DNA of 64,000 bases from Parapristionchus giblindavisi (GCA_943737045.1 CALSFV010000090.1:248001-312000); one strand, 5' to 3'. Positions 49,230 through 62,342 are shown, counted from the first letter of the stretch. Notes: generated by a model from the letters alone, not told the origin. Program-made: numbers and translations.

Positions 49230-49453
49230 GAGAGAGGGAGTGTGCGAGGATGGGGACAATTCTCCACTCGCGACGAGTAAACGTATAGATTGAGAAAGAA
49301 AAAAAGAGGAAAAGAAAAATGAACTTTGATCTTTGATCCCTATCCTGTTCGCCAGTGCTGGTGGATCTGACATTTCTCTCTTTCTTCTGTCTGAGAAACG
49401 GAATTAGAAAATGAATTATAAATATATTCTCTCGATGATCGCTTTTCCAATTT

Positions 49454-49577
49454 ATTATCCCGCTCTTCCATGGGGATTCTAAAAAATGAGTACTACTCAT
49501 AGTTTGATCCTCTGCACGGAAATCTTTAGTAAAAGGCGAAAGATTTTCTCGGATACTTGCAGAGGATCCAGAGAGAT
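49454..49577 (-). ncRNA. U5 snRNA gene, copy 40
   Basis: Standard U5; 3' flank variant tcgatgatcgc. Confidence 0.95.
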
Positions 49578-50083
49578 CATTTTATCTGACAAATGTGTTA
49601 TTTTTGGTGTGTGCGGCCCATCTCAGGCGGGTTTGGTTGCCGACCTTCTCTACATCTCTAAGCGATCAATTTTATCGGTAGGTGCCGTGGGAATCTTACA
49701 AGAAGTGATTGATTATCTCTATATTCAAATTCCATTTCGGTCTCAAAAACAACAAAAGAATGGAAATCATGCGACTTTATTTCTGGGTTCTTGTCATTCC
49801 CAGCATCCGATCCAATCAATAAACTAATGTTGAAGTGCACATGTATCGGTAGATCAATGCACTAATTATTGTAGCAACACACAGACCCACATGAAAGTAT
49901 TGTATTTGACTTATAAAGCACAGATAATACCATAAAAAGGTGTCTAACTCCGTTATTTCTCCATCATGCCGTGGATATTTCTAGTTTAGCTTAAAAAGTA
50001 GGACAAACAGCAACAATATATATTGATTGGACGAGAAAAAAGCGATAAAAATGACTAAAATATTTTGTAAAAATCGCAAAAGT

Positions 50084-50201
50084 GCTTACAACACCCAGGA
50101 TTCCCAAGCCGTCTCCGATCCAAGTACTAACTGGGCCCACCGTTGCTTAACTTGGCAGATCGGACGGGATGCCGTGTTCTCAACGAGGTATGGTCGTAAG
50201 C
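50084..50201 (-). rRNA. 5S rRNA gene, copy 41
   Basis: Subtype A. Confidence 0.97.
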
Positions 50202-50425
50202 GAGAGAGGGAGTGTGCGAGGATGGGGACAATTCTCCACTCGCGACGAGTAAACGTATAGATTGAGAAAGAAAAAAAGAGGAAAAGAAAAATGAACTTTG
50301 ATCTTTGATCCCTATCCTGTTCGCCAGTGCTGGTGGATCTGACATTTCTCTCTTTCTTCTGTCTGAGAAACGGAATTAGAAAATGAATTATAAATATATT
50401 CTCTCGATGTTCGCTTTTCCAATTT

Positions 50426-50549
50426 ATTATCCCGCTCTTCCATGGGGATTCTAAAAAATGAGTACTACTCATAGTTTGATCCTCTGCACGGAAATCTTTA
50501 GTAAAAGGCGAAAGATTTTCTCGGATACTTGCAGAGGATCCAGAGAGAT
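50426..50549 (-). ncRNA. U5 snRNA gene, copy 41
   Basis: Standard U5. Confidence 0.95.
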
Positions 50550-51055
50550 CATTTTATCTGACAAATGTGTTATTTTTGGTGTGTGCGGCCCATCTCAGGC
50601 GGGTTTGGTTGCCGACCTTCTCTACATCTCTAAGCGATCAATTTTATCGGTAGGTGCCGTGGGAATCTTACAAGAAGTGATTGATTATCTCTATATTCAA
50701 ATTCCATTTCGGTCTCAAAAACAACAAAAGAATGGAAATCATGCGACTTTATTTCTGGGTTCTTGTCATTCCCAGCATCCGATCCAATCAATAAACTAAT
50801 GTTGAAGTGCACATGTATCGGTAGATCAATGCACTAATTATTGTAGCAACACACAGACCCACATGAAAGTATTGTATTTGACTTATAAAGCACAGATAAT
50901 ACCATAAAAAGGTGTCTAACTCCGTTATTTCTCCATCATGCCGTGGATATTTCTAGTTTAGCTTAAAAAGTAGGACAAACAGCAACAATATATATTGATT
51001 GGACGAGAAAAAAGCGATAAAAATGACTAAAATATTTTGTAAAAATCGCAAAAGT

Positions 51056-51173
51056 GCTTACAACACCCAGGATTCCCAAGCCGTCTCCGATCCAAGTACT
51101 AACTGGGCCCACCGTTGCTTAACTTGGCAGATCGGACGGGATGCCGTGTTCTCAACGAGGTATGGTCGTAAGC
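51056..51173 (-). rRNA. 5S rRNA gene, copy 42
   Basis: Subtype A. Confidence 0.97.
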
Positions 51174-51397
51174 GAGAGAGGGAGTGTGCGAGGATGGGGA
51201 CAATTCTCCACTCGCGACGAGTAAACGTATAGATTGAGAAAGAAAAAAAGAGGAAAAGAAAAATGAACTTTGATCTTTGATCCCTATCCTGTTCGCCAGT
51301 GCTGGTGGATCTGACATTTCTCTCTTTCTTCTGTCTGAGAAACGGAATTAGAAAATGAATTATAAATATATTCTCTCGATGTTCGCTTTTCCAATTT

Positions 51398-51521
51398 ATT
51401 ATCCCGCTCTTCCATGGGGATTCTAAAAAATGAGTACTACTCATAGTTTGATCCTCTGCACGGAAATCTTTAGTAAAAGGCGAAAGATTTTCTCGGATAC
51501 TTGCAGAGGATCCAGAGAGAT
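51398..51521 (-). ncRNA. U5 snRNA gene, copy 42
   Basis: Standard U5. Confidence 0.95.
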
Positions 51522-52034
51522 CATTTTATCTGACAAATGTGTTATTTTTGGTGTGTGCGGCCCATCTCAGGCGGGTTTGGTTGCCGACCTTCTCTACATC
51601 TCTAAGCGATCAATTTTATCGGTAGGTGCCGTGGGAATCTTACAAGAAGTGATTGATTATCTCTATATTCAAATTCCATTTCGGTCTCAAAAACAACAAA
51701 AGAATGGAAATCATGCGACTTTATTTCTGGGTTCTTGTCATTCCCAGCATCCGATCCAATCAATAAACTAATGTTGAAGTGCACATGTATCGGTAGATCA
51801 ATGCACTAATTATTGTAGCAACACACAGACCCACATGAAAGTATTGTATTTGACTTATAAAGCACAGATAATACCATAAAAAGGTGTCTAACCTCCGTTA
51901 TTTCCTCCATCATGATGCCGTGGATATTTCTAGTTTAGCTTAAAAAGTAGGACAAACAGCAACAATATATATTGATTGGACGAGAAAAAAAGCGATAAAA
52001 AATGACTAAAATATTTTGTAAAAATCGCAAAAGT

Positions 52035-52154
52035 GCTTTACAACACCCAGGATTCCCAAGCCGTCTCCGATCCAAGTACTAACTGGAGCCCACCGTTGCT
52101 TAACTTGGCAGATCGGACGGGATGCCGTGTTCTCAACGAGGTATGGTCGTAAGC
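52035..52154 (-). rRNA. 5S rRNA gene, copy 43, with two 1-base insertions
   Basis: Subtype A carrying an extra T near 52039 and an extra A near 52087. It sits at the end of a 200-bp patch rich in single-base insertions, so consensus error is as likely as real decay. Confidence 0.85.
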
Positions 52155-52378
52155 GAGAGAGGGAGTGTGCGAGGATGGGGACAATTCTCCACTCGCGACG
52201 AGTAAACGTATAGATTGAGAAAGAAAAAAAGAGGAAAAGAAAAATGAACTTTGATCTTTGATCCCTATCCTGTTCGCCAGTGCTGGTGGATCTGACATTT
52301 CTCTCTTTCTTCTGTCTGAGAAACGGAATTAGAAAATGAATTATAAATATATTCTCTCGATGATCGCTTTTCCAATTT

Positions 52379-52502
52379 ATTATCCCGCTCTTCCATGGGG
52401 ATTCTAAAAAATGAGTACTACTCATAGTTTGATCCTCTGCACGGAAATCTTTAGTAAAAGGCGAAAGATTTTCTCGGATACTTGCAGAGGATCCAGAGAG
52501 AT
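52379..52502 (-). ncRNA. U5 snRNA gene, copy 43
   Basis: Standard U5; tcgatgatcgc flank as in copy 40. Confidence 0.95.
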
Positions 52503-53008
52503 CATTTTATCTGACAAATGTGTTATTTTTGGTGTGTGCGGCCCATCTCAGGCGGGTTTGGTTGCCGACCTTCTCTACATCTCTAAGCGATCAATTTTAT
52601 CGGTAGGTGCCGTGGGAATCTTACAAGAAGTGATTGATTATCTCTATATTCAAATTCCATTTCGGTCTCAAAAACAACAAAAGAATGGAAATCATGCGAC
52701 TTTATTTCTGGGTTCTTGTCATTCCCAGCATCCGATCCAATCAATAAACTAATGTTGAAGTGCACATGTATCGGTAGATCAATGCACTAATTATTGTAGC
52801 AACACACAGACCCACATGAAAGTATTGTATTTGACTTATAAAGCACAGATAATACCATAAAAAGGTGTCTAACTCCGTTATTTCTCCATCATGCCGTGGA
52901 TATTTCTAGTTTAGCTTAAAAAGTAGGACAAACAGCAACAATATATATTGATTGGACGAGAAAAAAGCGATAAAAATGACTAAAATATTTTGTAAAAATC
53001 GCAAAAGT

Positions 53009-53126
53009 GCTTACAACACCCAGGATTCCCAAGCCGTCTCCGATCCAAGTACTAACTGGGCCCACCGTTGCTTAACTTGGCAGATCGGACGGGATGCCGT
53101 GTTCTCAACGAGGTATGGTCGTAAGC
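53009..53126 (-). rRNA. 5S rRNA gene, copy 44
   Basis: Subtype A. Confidence 0.97.
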
Positions 53127-53350
53127 GAGAGAGGGAGTGTGCGAGGATGGGGACAATTCTCCACTCGCGACGAGTAAACGTATAGATTGAGAAAGAAAAA
53201 AAGAGGAAAAGAAAAATGAACTTTGATCTTTGATCCCTATCCTGTTCGCCAGTGCTGGTGGATCTGACATTTCTCTCTTTCTTCTGTCTGAGAAACGGAA
53301 TTAGAAAATGAATTATAAATATATTCTCTCGATGTTCGCTTTTCCAATTT

Positions 53351-53474
53351 ATTATCCCGCTCTTCCATGGGGATTCTAAAAAATGAGTACTACTCATAGT
53401 TCGATCCTCTGCACGGAAATCTTTAGTAAAAGGCGAAAGATTTTCTCGGATACTTGCAGAGGATCCAGAGAGAT
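53351..53474 (-). ncRNA. U5 snRNA gene, copy 44
   Basis: Private change just 3' of the long stem (ggatcgaac). Confidence 0.95.
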
Positions 53475-53980
53475 CATTTTATCTGACAAATGTGTTATTT
53501 TTGGTGTGTGCGGCCCATCTCAGGCGGGTTTGGTTGCCGACCTTCTCTACATCTCTAAGCGATCAATTTTATCGGTAGGTGCCGTGGGAATCTTACAAGA
53601 AGTGATTGATTATCTCTATATTCAAATTCCATTTCGGTCTCAAAAACAACAAAAGAATGGAAATCATGCGACTTTATTTCTGGGTTCTTGTCATTCCCAG
53701 CATCCGATCCAATCAATAAACTAATGTTGAAGTGCACATGTATCGGTAGATCAATGCACTAATTATTGTAGCAACACACAGACCCACATGAAAGTATTGT
53801 ATTTGACTTATAAAGCACAGATAATACCATAAAAAGGTGTCTAACTCCGTTATTTCTCCATCATGCCGTGGATATTTCTAGTTTAGCTTAAAAAGTAGGA
53901 CAAACAGCAACAATATATATTGATTGGACGAGAAAAAAGCGATAAAAATGACTAAAATATTTTGTAAAAATCGCAAAAGT

Positions 53981-54098
53981 GCTTACAACACCCAGGATTC
54001 CCAAGCCGTCTCCGATCCAAGTACTAACTGGGCCCACCGTTGCTTAACTTGGCAGATCGGACGGGATGCCGTGTTCTCAACGAGGTATGGTCGTAAGC
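53981..54098 (-). rRNA. 5S rRNA gene, copy 45
   Basis: Subtype A. Confidence 0.97.
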
Positions 54099-54322
54099 GA
54101 GAGAGGGAGTGTGCGAGGATGGGGACAATTCTCCACTCGCGACGAGTAAACGTATAGATTGAGAAAGAAAAAAAGAGGAAAAGAAAAATGAACTTTGATC
54201 TTTGATCCCTATCCTGTTCGCCAGTGCTGGTGGATCTGACATTTCTCTCTTTCTTCTGTCTGAGAAACGGAATTAGAAAATGAATTATAAATATATTCTC
54301 TCGATGTTCGCTTTTCCAATTT

Positions 54323-54446
54323 ATTATCCCGCTCTTCCATGGGGATTCTAAAAAATGAGTACTACTCATAGTTTGATCCTCTGCACGGAAATCTTTAGTA
54401 AAAGGCGAAAGATTTTCTCGGATACTTGCAGAGGATCCAGAGAGAT
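54323..54446 (-). ncRNA. U5 snRNA gene, copy 45
   Basis: Standard U5. Confidence 0.95.
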
Positions 54447-54952
54447 CATTTTATCTGACAAATGTGTTATTTTTGGTGTGTGCGGCCCATCTCAGGCGGG
54501 TTTGGTTGCCGACCTTCTCTACATCTCTAAGCGATCAATTTTATCGGTAGGTGCCGTGGGAATCTTACAAGAAGTGATTGATTATCTCTATATTCAAATT
54601 CCATTTCGGTCTCAAAAACAACAAAAGAATGGAAATCATGCGACTTTATTTCTGGGTTCTTGTCATTCCCAGCATCCGATCCAATCAATAAACTAATGTT
54701 GAAGTGCACATGTATCGGTAGATCAATGCACTAATTATTGTAGCAACACACAGACCCACATGAAAGTATTGTATTTGACTTATAAAGCACAGATAATACC
54801 ATAAAAAGGTGTCTAACTCCGTTATTTCTCCATCATGCCGTGGATATTTCTAGTTTAGCTTAAAAAGTAGGACAAACAGCAACAATATATATTGATTGGA
54901 CGAGAAAAAAGCGATAAAAATGACTAAAATATTTTGTAAAAATCGCAAAAGT

Positions 54953-55070
54953 GCTTACAACACCCAGGATTCCCAAGCCGTCTCCGATCCAAGTACTAAC
55001 TGGGCCCACCGTTGCTTAACTTGGCAGATCGGACGGGATGCCGTGTTCTCAACGAGGTATGGTCGTAAGC
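54953..55070 (-). rRNA. 5S rRNA gene, copy 46
   Basis: Subtype A. Confidence 0.97.
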
Positions 55071-55294
55071 GAGAGAGGGAGTGTGCGAGGATGGGGACAA
55101 TTCTCCACTCGCGACGAGTAAACGTATAGATTGAGAAAGAAAAAAAGAGGAAAAGAAAAATGAACTTTGATCTTTGATCCCTATCCTGTTCGCCAGTGCT
55201 GGTGGATCTGACATTTCTCTCTTTCTTCTGTCTGAGAAACGGAATTAGAAAATGAATTATAAATATATTCTCTCGATGATCGCTTTTCCAATTT

Positions 55295-55418
55295 ATTATC
55301 CCGCTCTTCCATGGGGATTCTAAAAAATGAGTACTACTCATAGTTTGATCCTCTGCACGGAAATCTTTAGTAAAAGGCGAAAGATTTTCTCGGATACTTG
55401 CAGAGGATCCAGAGAGAT
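55295..55418 (-). ncRNA. U5 snRNA gene, copy 46
   Basis: Standard U5; tcgatgatcgc flank. Confidence 0.95.
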
Positions 55419-55926
55419 CATTTTATCTGACAAATGTGTTATTTTTGGTGTGTGCGGCCCATCTCAGGCGGGTTTGGTTGCCGACCTTCTCTACATCTCT
55501 AAGCGATCAATTTTATCGGTAGGTGCCGTGGGAATCTTACAAGAAGTGATTGATTATCTCTATATTCAAATTCCATTTCGGTCTCAAAAACAACAAAAAG
55601 AATGGAAATCATGCGACTTTATTTCTGGGTTCTTGATGATTCCCAGCATCCGATCCAATCAATAAACTAATGTTGAAGTGCACATGTATCGGTAGATCAA
55701 TGCACTAATTATTGTAGCAACACACAGACCCACATGAAAGTATTGTATTTGACTTATAAAGCACAGATAATACCATAAAAAGGTGTCTAACTCCGTTATT
55801 TCTCCATCATGCCGTGGATATTTCTAGTTTAGCTTAAAAAGTAGGACAAACAGCAACAATATATATTGATTGGACGAGAAAAAAGCGATAAAAATGACTA
55901 AAATATTTTGTAAAAATCGCAAAAGT

Positions 55927-56161
55927 GCTTACAACACCCAGGATTCCCAAGCCGTCTCCGATCCAAGTACTAACTGGGCCCACCGTTGCTTAAAGGGACC
56001 GAAACCTCTGTCAACGGTCTCTTCAACGGTCTACGCTCTCTAGTTGTTAGAGAACAGAGAAATAGTGTGCGCAATGAAGAGGCTATTGAGAGAGGTCACT
56101 GTCCCTTTAACTTGGCAGATCGGACGGGATGCCGTGTTCTCAACGAGGTATGGTCGTAAGC
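55927..56161 (-). pseudogene. 5S rRNA copy 47, interrupted by the same 113-bp element
   Basis: Interrupted at the same base as copy 38, nine units away, but in a subtype A background (5' base G, gtaaacg spacer). Confidence 0.95.
55994..56106. mobile_element. 113-bp foldback MITE inserted in 5S copy 47
   Basis: Same sequence by eye, orientation and target site as the element in copy 38; TTAA flanks at 55990-55993 and 56107-56110. Most simply a recombination copy of one original insertion. Confidence 0.9.
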
Positions 56162-56385
56162 GAGAGAGGGAGTGTGCGAGGATGGGGACAATTCTCCACT
56201 CGCGACGAGTAAACGTATAGATTGAGAAAGAAAAAAAGAGGAAAAGAAAAATGAACTTTGATCTTTGATCCCTATCCTGTTCGCCAGTGCTGGTGGATCT
56301 GACATTTCTCTCTTTCTTCTGTCTGAGAAACGGAATTAGAAAATGAATTATAAATATATTCTCTCGATGTTCGCTTTTCCAATTT

Positions 56386-56509
56386 ATTATCCCGCTCTTC
56401 CATGGGGATTCTAAAAAATGAGTACTACTCATAGTTTGATCCTCTGCACGGAAATCTTTAGTAAAAGGCGAAAGATTTTCTCGGATACTTGCAGAGGATC
56501 CAGAGAGAT
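56386..56509 (-). ncRNA. U5 snRNA gene, copy 47
   Basis: Standard U5; its downstream 5S is the interrupted copy 47. Confidence 0.95.
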
Positions 56510-57016
56510 CATTTTATCTGACAAATGTGTTATTTTTGGTGTGTGCGGCCCATCTCAGGCGGGTTTGGTTGCCGACCTTCTCTACATCTCTAAGCGATCA
56601 ATTTTATCGGTAGGTGCCGTGGGAATCTTACAAGAAGTGATTGATTATCTCTATATTCAAATTCCATTTCGGTCTCAAAAACAACAAAAGAATGGAAATC
56701 ATGCGACTTTATTTCTGGGTTCTTGTCATTCCCAGCATCCGATCCAATCAATAAACTAATGTTGAAGTGCACATGTATCGGTAGATCAATGCACTAATTA
56801 TTGTAGCAACACACAGACCCACATGAAAGTATTGTATTTGACTTATAAAGCACAGATAATACCATAAAAAGGTGTCTAACTCCGTTATTTCTCCATCATG
56901 CCGTGGATATTTCTAGTTTAGCTTAAAAAGTAGGACAAACAGCAACAATATATATTGATTGGACGAGAAAAAAGCGATAAAAAATGACTAAAATATTTTG
57001 TAAAAATCGCAAAAGT

Positions 57017-57134
57017 GCTTACAACACCCAGGATTCCCAAGCCGTCTCCGATCCAAGTACTAACTGGGCCCACCGTTGCTTAACTTGGCAGATCGGACGG
57101 GATGCCGTGTTCTCAACGAGGTATGGTCGTAAGC
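57017..57134 (-). rRNA. 5S rRNA gene, copy 48
   Basis: Subtype A. Confidence 0.97.
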
Positions 57135-57358
57135 GAGAGAGGGAGTGTGCGAGGATGGGGACAATTCTCCACTCGCGACGAGTAAACGTATAGATTGAGA
57201 AAGAAAAAAAGAGGAAAAGAAAAATGAACTTTGATCTTTGATCCCTATCCTGTTCGCCAGTGCTGGTGGATCTGACATTTCTCTCTTTCTTCTGTCTGAG
57301 AAACGGAATTAGAAAATGAATTATAAATATATTCTCTCGATGATCGCTTTTCCAATTT

Positions 57359-57482
57359 ATTATCCCGCTCTTCCATGGGGATTCTAAAAAATGAGTACTA
57401 CTCATAGTTTGATCCTCTGCACGGAAATCTTTAGTAAAAGGCGAAAGATTTTCTCGGATACTTGCAGAGGATCCAGAGAGAT
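57359..57482 (-). ncRNA. U5 snRNA gene, copy 48
   Basis: Standard U5; tcgatgatcgc flank. Confidence 0.95.
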
Positions 57483-57988
57483 CATTTTATCTGACAAATG
57501 TGTTATTTTTGGTGTGTGCGGCCCATCTCAGGCGGGTTTGGTTGCCGACCTTCTCTACATCTCTAAGCGATCAATTTTATCGGTAGGTGCCGTGGGAATC
57601 TTACAAGAAGTGATTGATTATCTCTATATTCAAATTCCATTTCGGTCTCAAAAACAACAAAAGAATGGAAATCATGCGACTTTATTTCTGGGTTCTTGTC
57701 ATTCCCAGCATCCGATCCAATCAATAAACTAATGTTGAAGTGCACATGTATCGGTAGATCAATGCACTAATTATTGTAGCAACACACAGACCCACATGAA
57801 AGTATTGTATTTGACTTATAAAGCACAGATAATACCATAAAAAGGTGTCTAACTCCGTTATTTCTCCATCATGCCGTGGATATTTCTAGTTTAGCTTAAA
57901 AAGTAGGACAAACAGCAACAATATATATTGATTGGACGAGAAAAAAGCGATAAAAATGACTAAAATATTTTGTAAAAATCGCAAAAGT

Positions 57989-58106
57989 GCTTACAACACC
58001 CAGGATTCCCAAGCCGTCTCCGATCCAAGTACTAACTGGGCCCACCGTTGCTTAACTTGGCAGATCGGACGGGATGCCGTGTTCTCAACGAGGTATGGTC
58101 GTAAGC
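57989..58106 (-). rRNA. 5S rRNA gene, copy 49
   Basis: Subtype A. Confidence 0.97.
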
Positions 58107-58330
58107 GAGAGAGGGAGTGTGCGAGGATGGGGACAATTCTCCACTCGCGACGAGTAAACGTATAGATTGAGAAAGAAAAAAAGAGGAAAAGAAAAATGAA
58201 CTTTGATCTTTGATCCCTATCCTGTTCGCCAGTGCTGGTGGATCTGACATTTCTCTCTTTCTTCTGTCTGAGAAACGGAATTAGAAAATGAATTATAAAT
58301 ATATTCTCTCGATGTTCGCTTTTCCAATTT

Positions 58331-58454
58331 ATTATCCCGCTCTTCCATGGGGATTCTAAAAAATGAGTACTACTCATAGTTTGATCCTCTGCACGGAAAT
58401 CTTTAGTAAAAGGCGAAAGATTTTCTCGGATACTTGCAGAGGATCCAGAGAGAT
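58331..58454 (-). ncRNA. U5 snRNA gene, copy 49
   Basis: Standard U5. Confidence 0.95.
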
Positions 58455-58960
58455 CATTTTATCTGACAAATGTGTTATTTTTGGTGTGTGCGGCCCATCT
58501 CAGGCGGGTTTGGTTGCCGACCTTCTCTACATCTCTAAGCGATCAATTTTATCGGTAGGTGCCGTGGGAATCTTACAAGAAGTGATTGATTATCTCTATA
58601 TTCAAATTCCATTTCGGTCTCAAAAACAACAAAAGAATGGAAATCATGCGACTTTATTTCTGGGTTCTTGTCATTCCCAGCATCCGATCCAATCAATAAA
58701 CTAATGTTGAAGTGCACATGTATCGGTAGATCAATGCACTAATTATTGTAGCAACACACAGACCCACATGAAAGTATTGTATTTGACTTATAAAGCACAG
58801 ATAATACCATAAAAAGGTGTCTAACTCCGTTATTTCTCCATCATGCCGTGGATATTTCTAGTTTAGCTTAAAAAGTAGGACAAACAGCAACAATATATAT
58901 TGATTGGACGAGAAAAAAGCGATAAAAATGACTAAAATATTTTGTAAAAATCGCAAAAGT

Positions 58961-59078
58961 GCTTACAACACCCAGGATTCCCAAGCCGTCTCCGATCCAA
59001 GTACTAACTGGGCCCACCGTTGCTTAACTTGGCAGATCGGACGGGATGCCGTGTTCTCAACGAGGTATGGTCGTAAGC
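58961..59078 (-). rRNA. 5S rRNA gene, copy 50
   Basis: Subtype A. Confidence 0.97.
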
Positions 59079-59302
59079 GAGAGAGGGAGTGTGCGAGGAT
59101 GGGGACAATTCTCCACTCGCGACGAGTAAACGTATAGATTGAGAAAGAAAAAAAGAGGAAAAGAAAAATGAACTTTGATCTTTGATCCCTATCCTGTTCG
59201 CCAGTGCTGGTGGATCTGACATTTCTCTCTTTCTTCTGTCTGAGAAACGGAATTAGAAAATGAATTATAAATATATTCTCTCGATGTTCGCTTTTCCAAT
59301 TT

Positions 59303-59426
59303 ATTATCCCGCTCTTCCATGGGGATTCTAAAAAATGAGTACTACTCATAGTTTGATCCTCTGCACGGAAATCTTTAGTAAAAGGCGAAAGATTTTCTCG
59401 GATACTTGCAGAGGATCCAGAGAGAT
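59303..59426 (-). ncRNA. U5 snRNA gene, copy 50
   Basis: Standard U5. Confidence 0.95.
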
Positions 59427-59932
59427 CATTTTATCTGACAAATGTGTTATTTTTGGTGTGTGCGGCCCATCTCAGGCGGGTTTGGTTGCCGACCTTCTCT
59501 ACATCTCTAAGCGATCAATTTTATCGGTAGGTGCCGTGGGAATCTTACAAGAAGTGATTGATTATCTCTATATTCAAATTCCATTTCGGTCTCAAAAACA
59601 ACAAAAGAATGGAAATCATGCGACTTTATTTCTGGGTTCTTGTCATTCCCAGCATCCGATCCAATCAATAAACTAATGTTGAAGTGCACATGTATCGGTA
59701 GATCAATGCACTAATTATTGTAGCAACACACAGACCCACATGAAAGTATTGTATTTGACTTATAAAGCACAGATAATACCATAAAAAGGTGTCTAACTCC
59801 GTTATTTCTCCATCATGCCGTGGATATTTCTAGTTTAGCTTAAAAAGTAGGACAAACAGCAACAATATATATTGATTGGACGAGAAAAAAGCGATAAAAA
59901 TGACTAAAATATTTTGTAAAAATCGCAAAAGT

Positions 59933-60050
59933 GCTTACAACACCCAGGATTCCCAAGCCGTCTCCGATCCAAGTACTAACTGGGCCCACCGTTGCTTAAC
60001 TTGGCAGATCGGACGGGATGCCGTGTTCTCAACGAGGTATGGTCGTAAGC
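59933..60050 (-). rRNA. 5S rRNA gene, copy 51
   Basis: Subtype A. Confidence 0.97.
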
Positions 60051-60273
60051 GAGAGAGGGAGTGTGCGAGGATGGGGACAATTCTCCACTCGCGACGAGTA
60101 AACGTATAGATTGAGAAAGAAAAAAGAGGAAAAGAAAAATGAACTTTGATCTTTGATCCCTATCCTGTTCGCCAGTGCTGGTGGATCTGACATTTCTCTC
60201 TTTCTTCTGTCTGAGAAACGGAATTAGAAAATGAATTATAAATATATTCTCTCGATGTTCGCTTTTCCAATTT

Positions 60274-60397
60274 ATTATCCCGCTCTTCCATGGGGATTCT
60301 AAAAAATGAGTACTACTCATAGTTTGATCCTCTGCACGGAAATCTTCAGTAAAAGGCGAAAGATTTTCTCGGATACTTGCAGAGGATCCAGAGAGAT
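60274..60397 (-). ncRNA. U5 snRNA gene, copy 51
   Basis: Private change in the loop I closing stem (actgaag for actaaag), which leaves a G-U wobble. Confidence 0.95.
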
Positions 60398-60903
60398 CAT
60401 TTTATCTGACAAATGTGTTATTTTTGGTGTGTGCGGCCCATCTCAGGCGGGTTTGGTTGCCGACCTTCTCTACATCTCTAAGCGATCAATTTTATCGGTA
60501 GGTGCCGTGGGAATCTTACAAGAAGTGATTGATTATCTCTATATTCAAATTCCATTTCGGTCTCAAAAACAACAAAAGAATGGAAATCATGCGACTTTAT
60601 TTCTGGGTTCTTGTCATTCCCAGCATCCGATCCAATCAATAAACTAATGTTGAAGTGCACATGTATCGGTAGATCAATGCACTAATTATTGTAGCAACAC
60701 ACAGACCCACATGAAAGTATTGTATTTGACTTATAAAGCACAGATAATACCATAAAAAGGTGTCTAACTCCGTTATTTCTCCATCATGCCGTGGATATTT
60801 CTAGTTTAGCTTAAAAAGTAGGACAAACAGCAACAATATATATTGATTGGACGAGAAAAAAGCGATAAAAATGACTAAAATATTTTGTAAAAATCGCAAA
60901 AGT

Positions 60904-61021
60904 GCTTACAACACCCAGGATTCCCAAGCCGTCTCCGATCCAAGTACTAACTGGGCCCACCGTTGCTTAACTTGGCAGATCGGACGGGATGCCGTGTTCT
61001 CAACGAGGTATGGTCGTAAGC
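60904..61021 (-). rRNA. 5S rRNA gene, copy 52
   Basis: Subtype A; one extra G in the flank just upstream (cgaggagagg). Confidence 0.97.
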
Positions 61022-61246
61022 GAGGAGAGGGAGTGTGCGAGGATGGGGACAATTCTCCACTCGCGACGAGTAAACGTATAGATTGAGAAAGAAAAAAAGA
61101 GGAAAAGAAAAATGAACTTTGATCTTTGATCCCTATCCTGTTCGCCAGTGCTGGTGGATCTGACATTTCTCTCTTTCTTCTGTCTGAGAAACGGAATTAG
61201 AAAATGAATTATAAATATATTCTCTCGATGTTCGCTTTTCCAATTT

Positions 61247-61370
61247 ATTATCCCGCTCTTCCATGGGGATTCTAAAAAATGAGTACTACTCATAGTTTGA
61301 TCCTCTGCACGGAAATCTTTAGTAAAAGGCGAAAGATTTTCTCGGATACTTGCAGAGGATCCAGAGAGAT
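61247..61370 (-). ncRNA. U5 snRNA gene, copy 52
   Basis: Standard U5. Confidence 0.95.
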
Positions 61371-61876
61371 CATTTTATCTGACAAATGTGTTATTTTTGG
61401 TGTGTGCGGCCCATCTCAGGCGGGTTTGGTTGCCGACCTTCTCTACATCTCTAAGCGATCAATTTTATCGGTAGGTGCCGTGGGAATCTTACAAGAAGTG
61501 ATTGATTATCTCTATATTCAAATTCCATTTCGGTCTCAAAAACAACAAAAGAATGGAAATCATGCGACTTTATTTCTGGGTTCTTGTCATTCCCAGCATC
61601 CGATCCAATCAATAAACTAATGTTGAAGTGCACATGTATCGGTAGATCAATGCACTAATTATTGTAGCAACACACAGACCCACATGAAAGTATTGTATTT
61701 GACTTATAAAGCACAGATAATACCATAAAAAGGTGTCTAACTCCGTTATTTCTCCATCATGCCGTGGATATTTCTAGTTTAGCTTAAAAAGTAGGACAAA
61801 CAGCAACAATATATATTGATTGGACGAGAAAAAAGCGATAAAAATGACTAAAATATTTTGTAAAAATCGCAAAAGT

Positions 61877-61994
61877 GCTTACAACACCCAGGATTCCCAA
61901 GCCGTCTCCGATCCAAGTACTAACTGGGCCCACCGTTGCTTAACTTGGCAGATCGGACGGGATGCCGTGTTCTCAACGAGGTATGGTCGTAAGC
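61877..61994 (-). rRNA. 5S rRNA gene, copy 53
   Basis: Subtype A. Confidence 0.97.
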
Positions 61995-62218
61995 GAGAGA
62001 GGGAGTGTGCGAGGATGGGGACAATTCTCCACTCGCGACGAGTAAACGTATAGATTGAGAAAGAAAAAAAGAGGAAAAGAAAAATGAACTTTGATCTTTG
62101 ATCCCTATCCTGTTCGCCAGTGCTGGTGGATCTGACATTTCTCTCTTTCTTCTGTCTGAGAAACGGAATTAGAAAATGAATTATAAATATATTCTCTCGA
62201 TGTTCGCTTTTCCAATTT

Positions 62219-62342
62219 ATTATCCCGCTCTTCCATGGGGATTCTAAAAAATGAGTACTACTCATAGTTTGATCCTCTGCACGGAAATCTTTAGTAAAAG
62301 GCGAAAGATTTTCTCGGATACTTGCAGAGGATCCAGAGAGAT
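62219..62342 (-). ncRNA. U5 snRNA gene, copy 53
   Basis: Standard U5. Confidence 0.95.

Noticed and set aside
11078..62265. Recurring minus-strand ORFs of 72-159 codons (for example ending SETAWESWVL)
   Set aside because: They run through U5 sequence, spacer and then 5S rRNA; the ending is simply 5S translated. Single-base indels between units change their frames freely.
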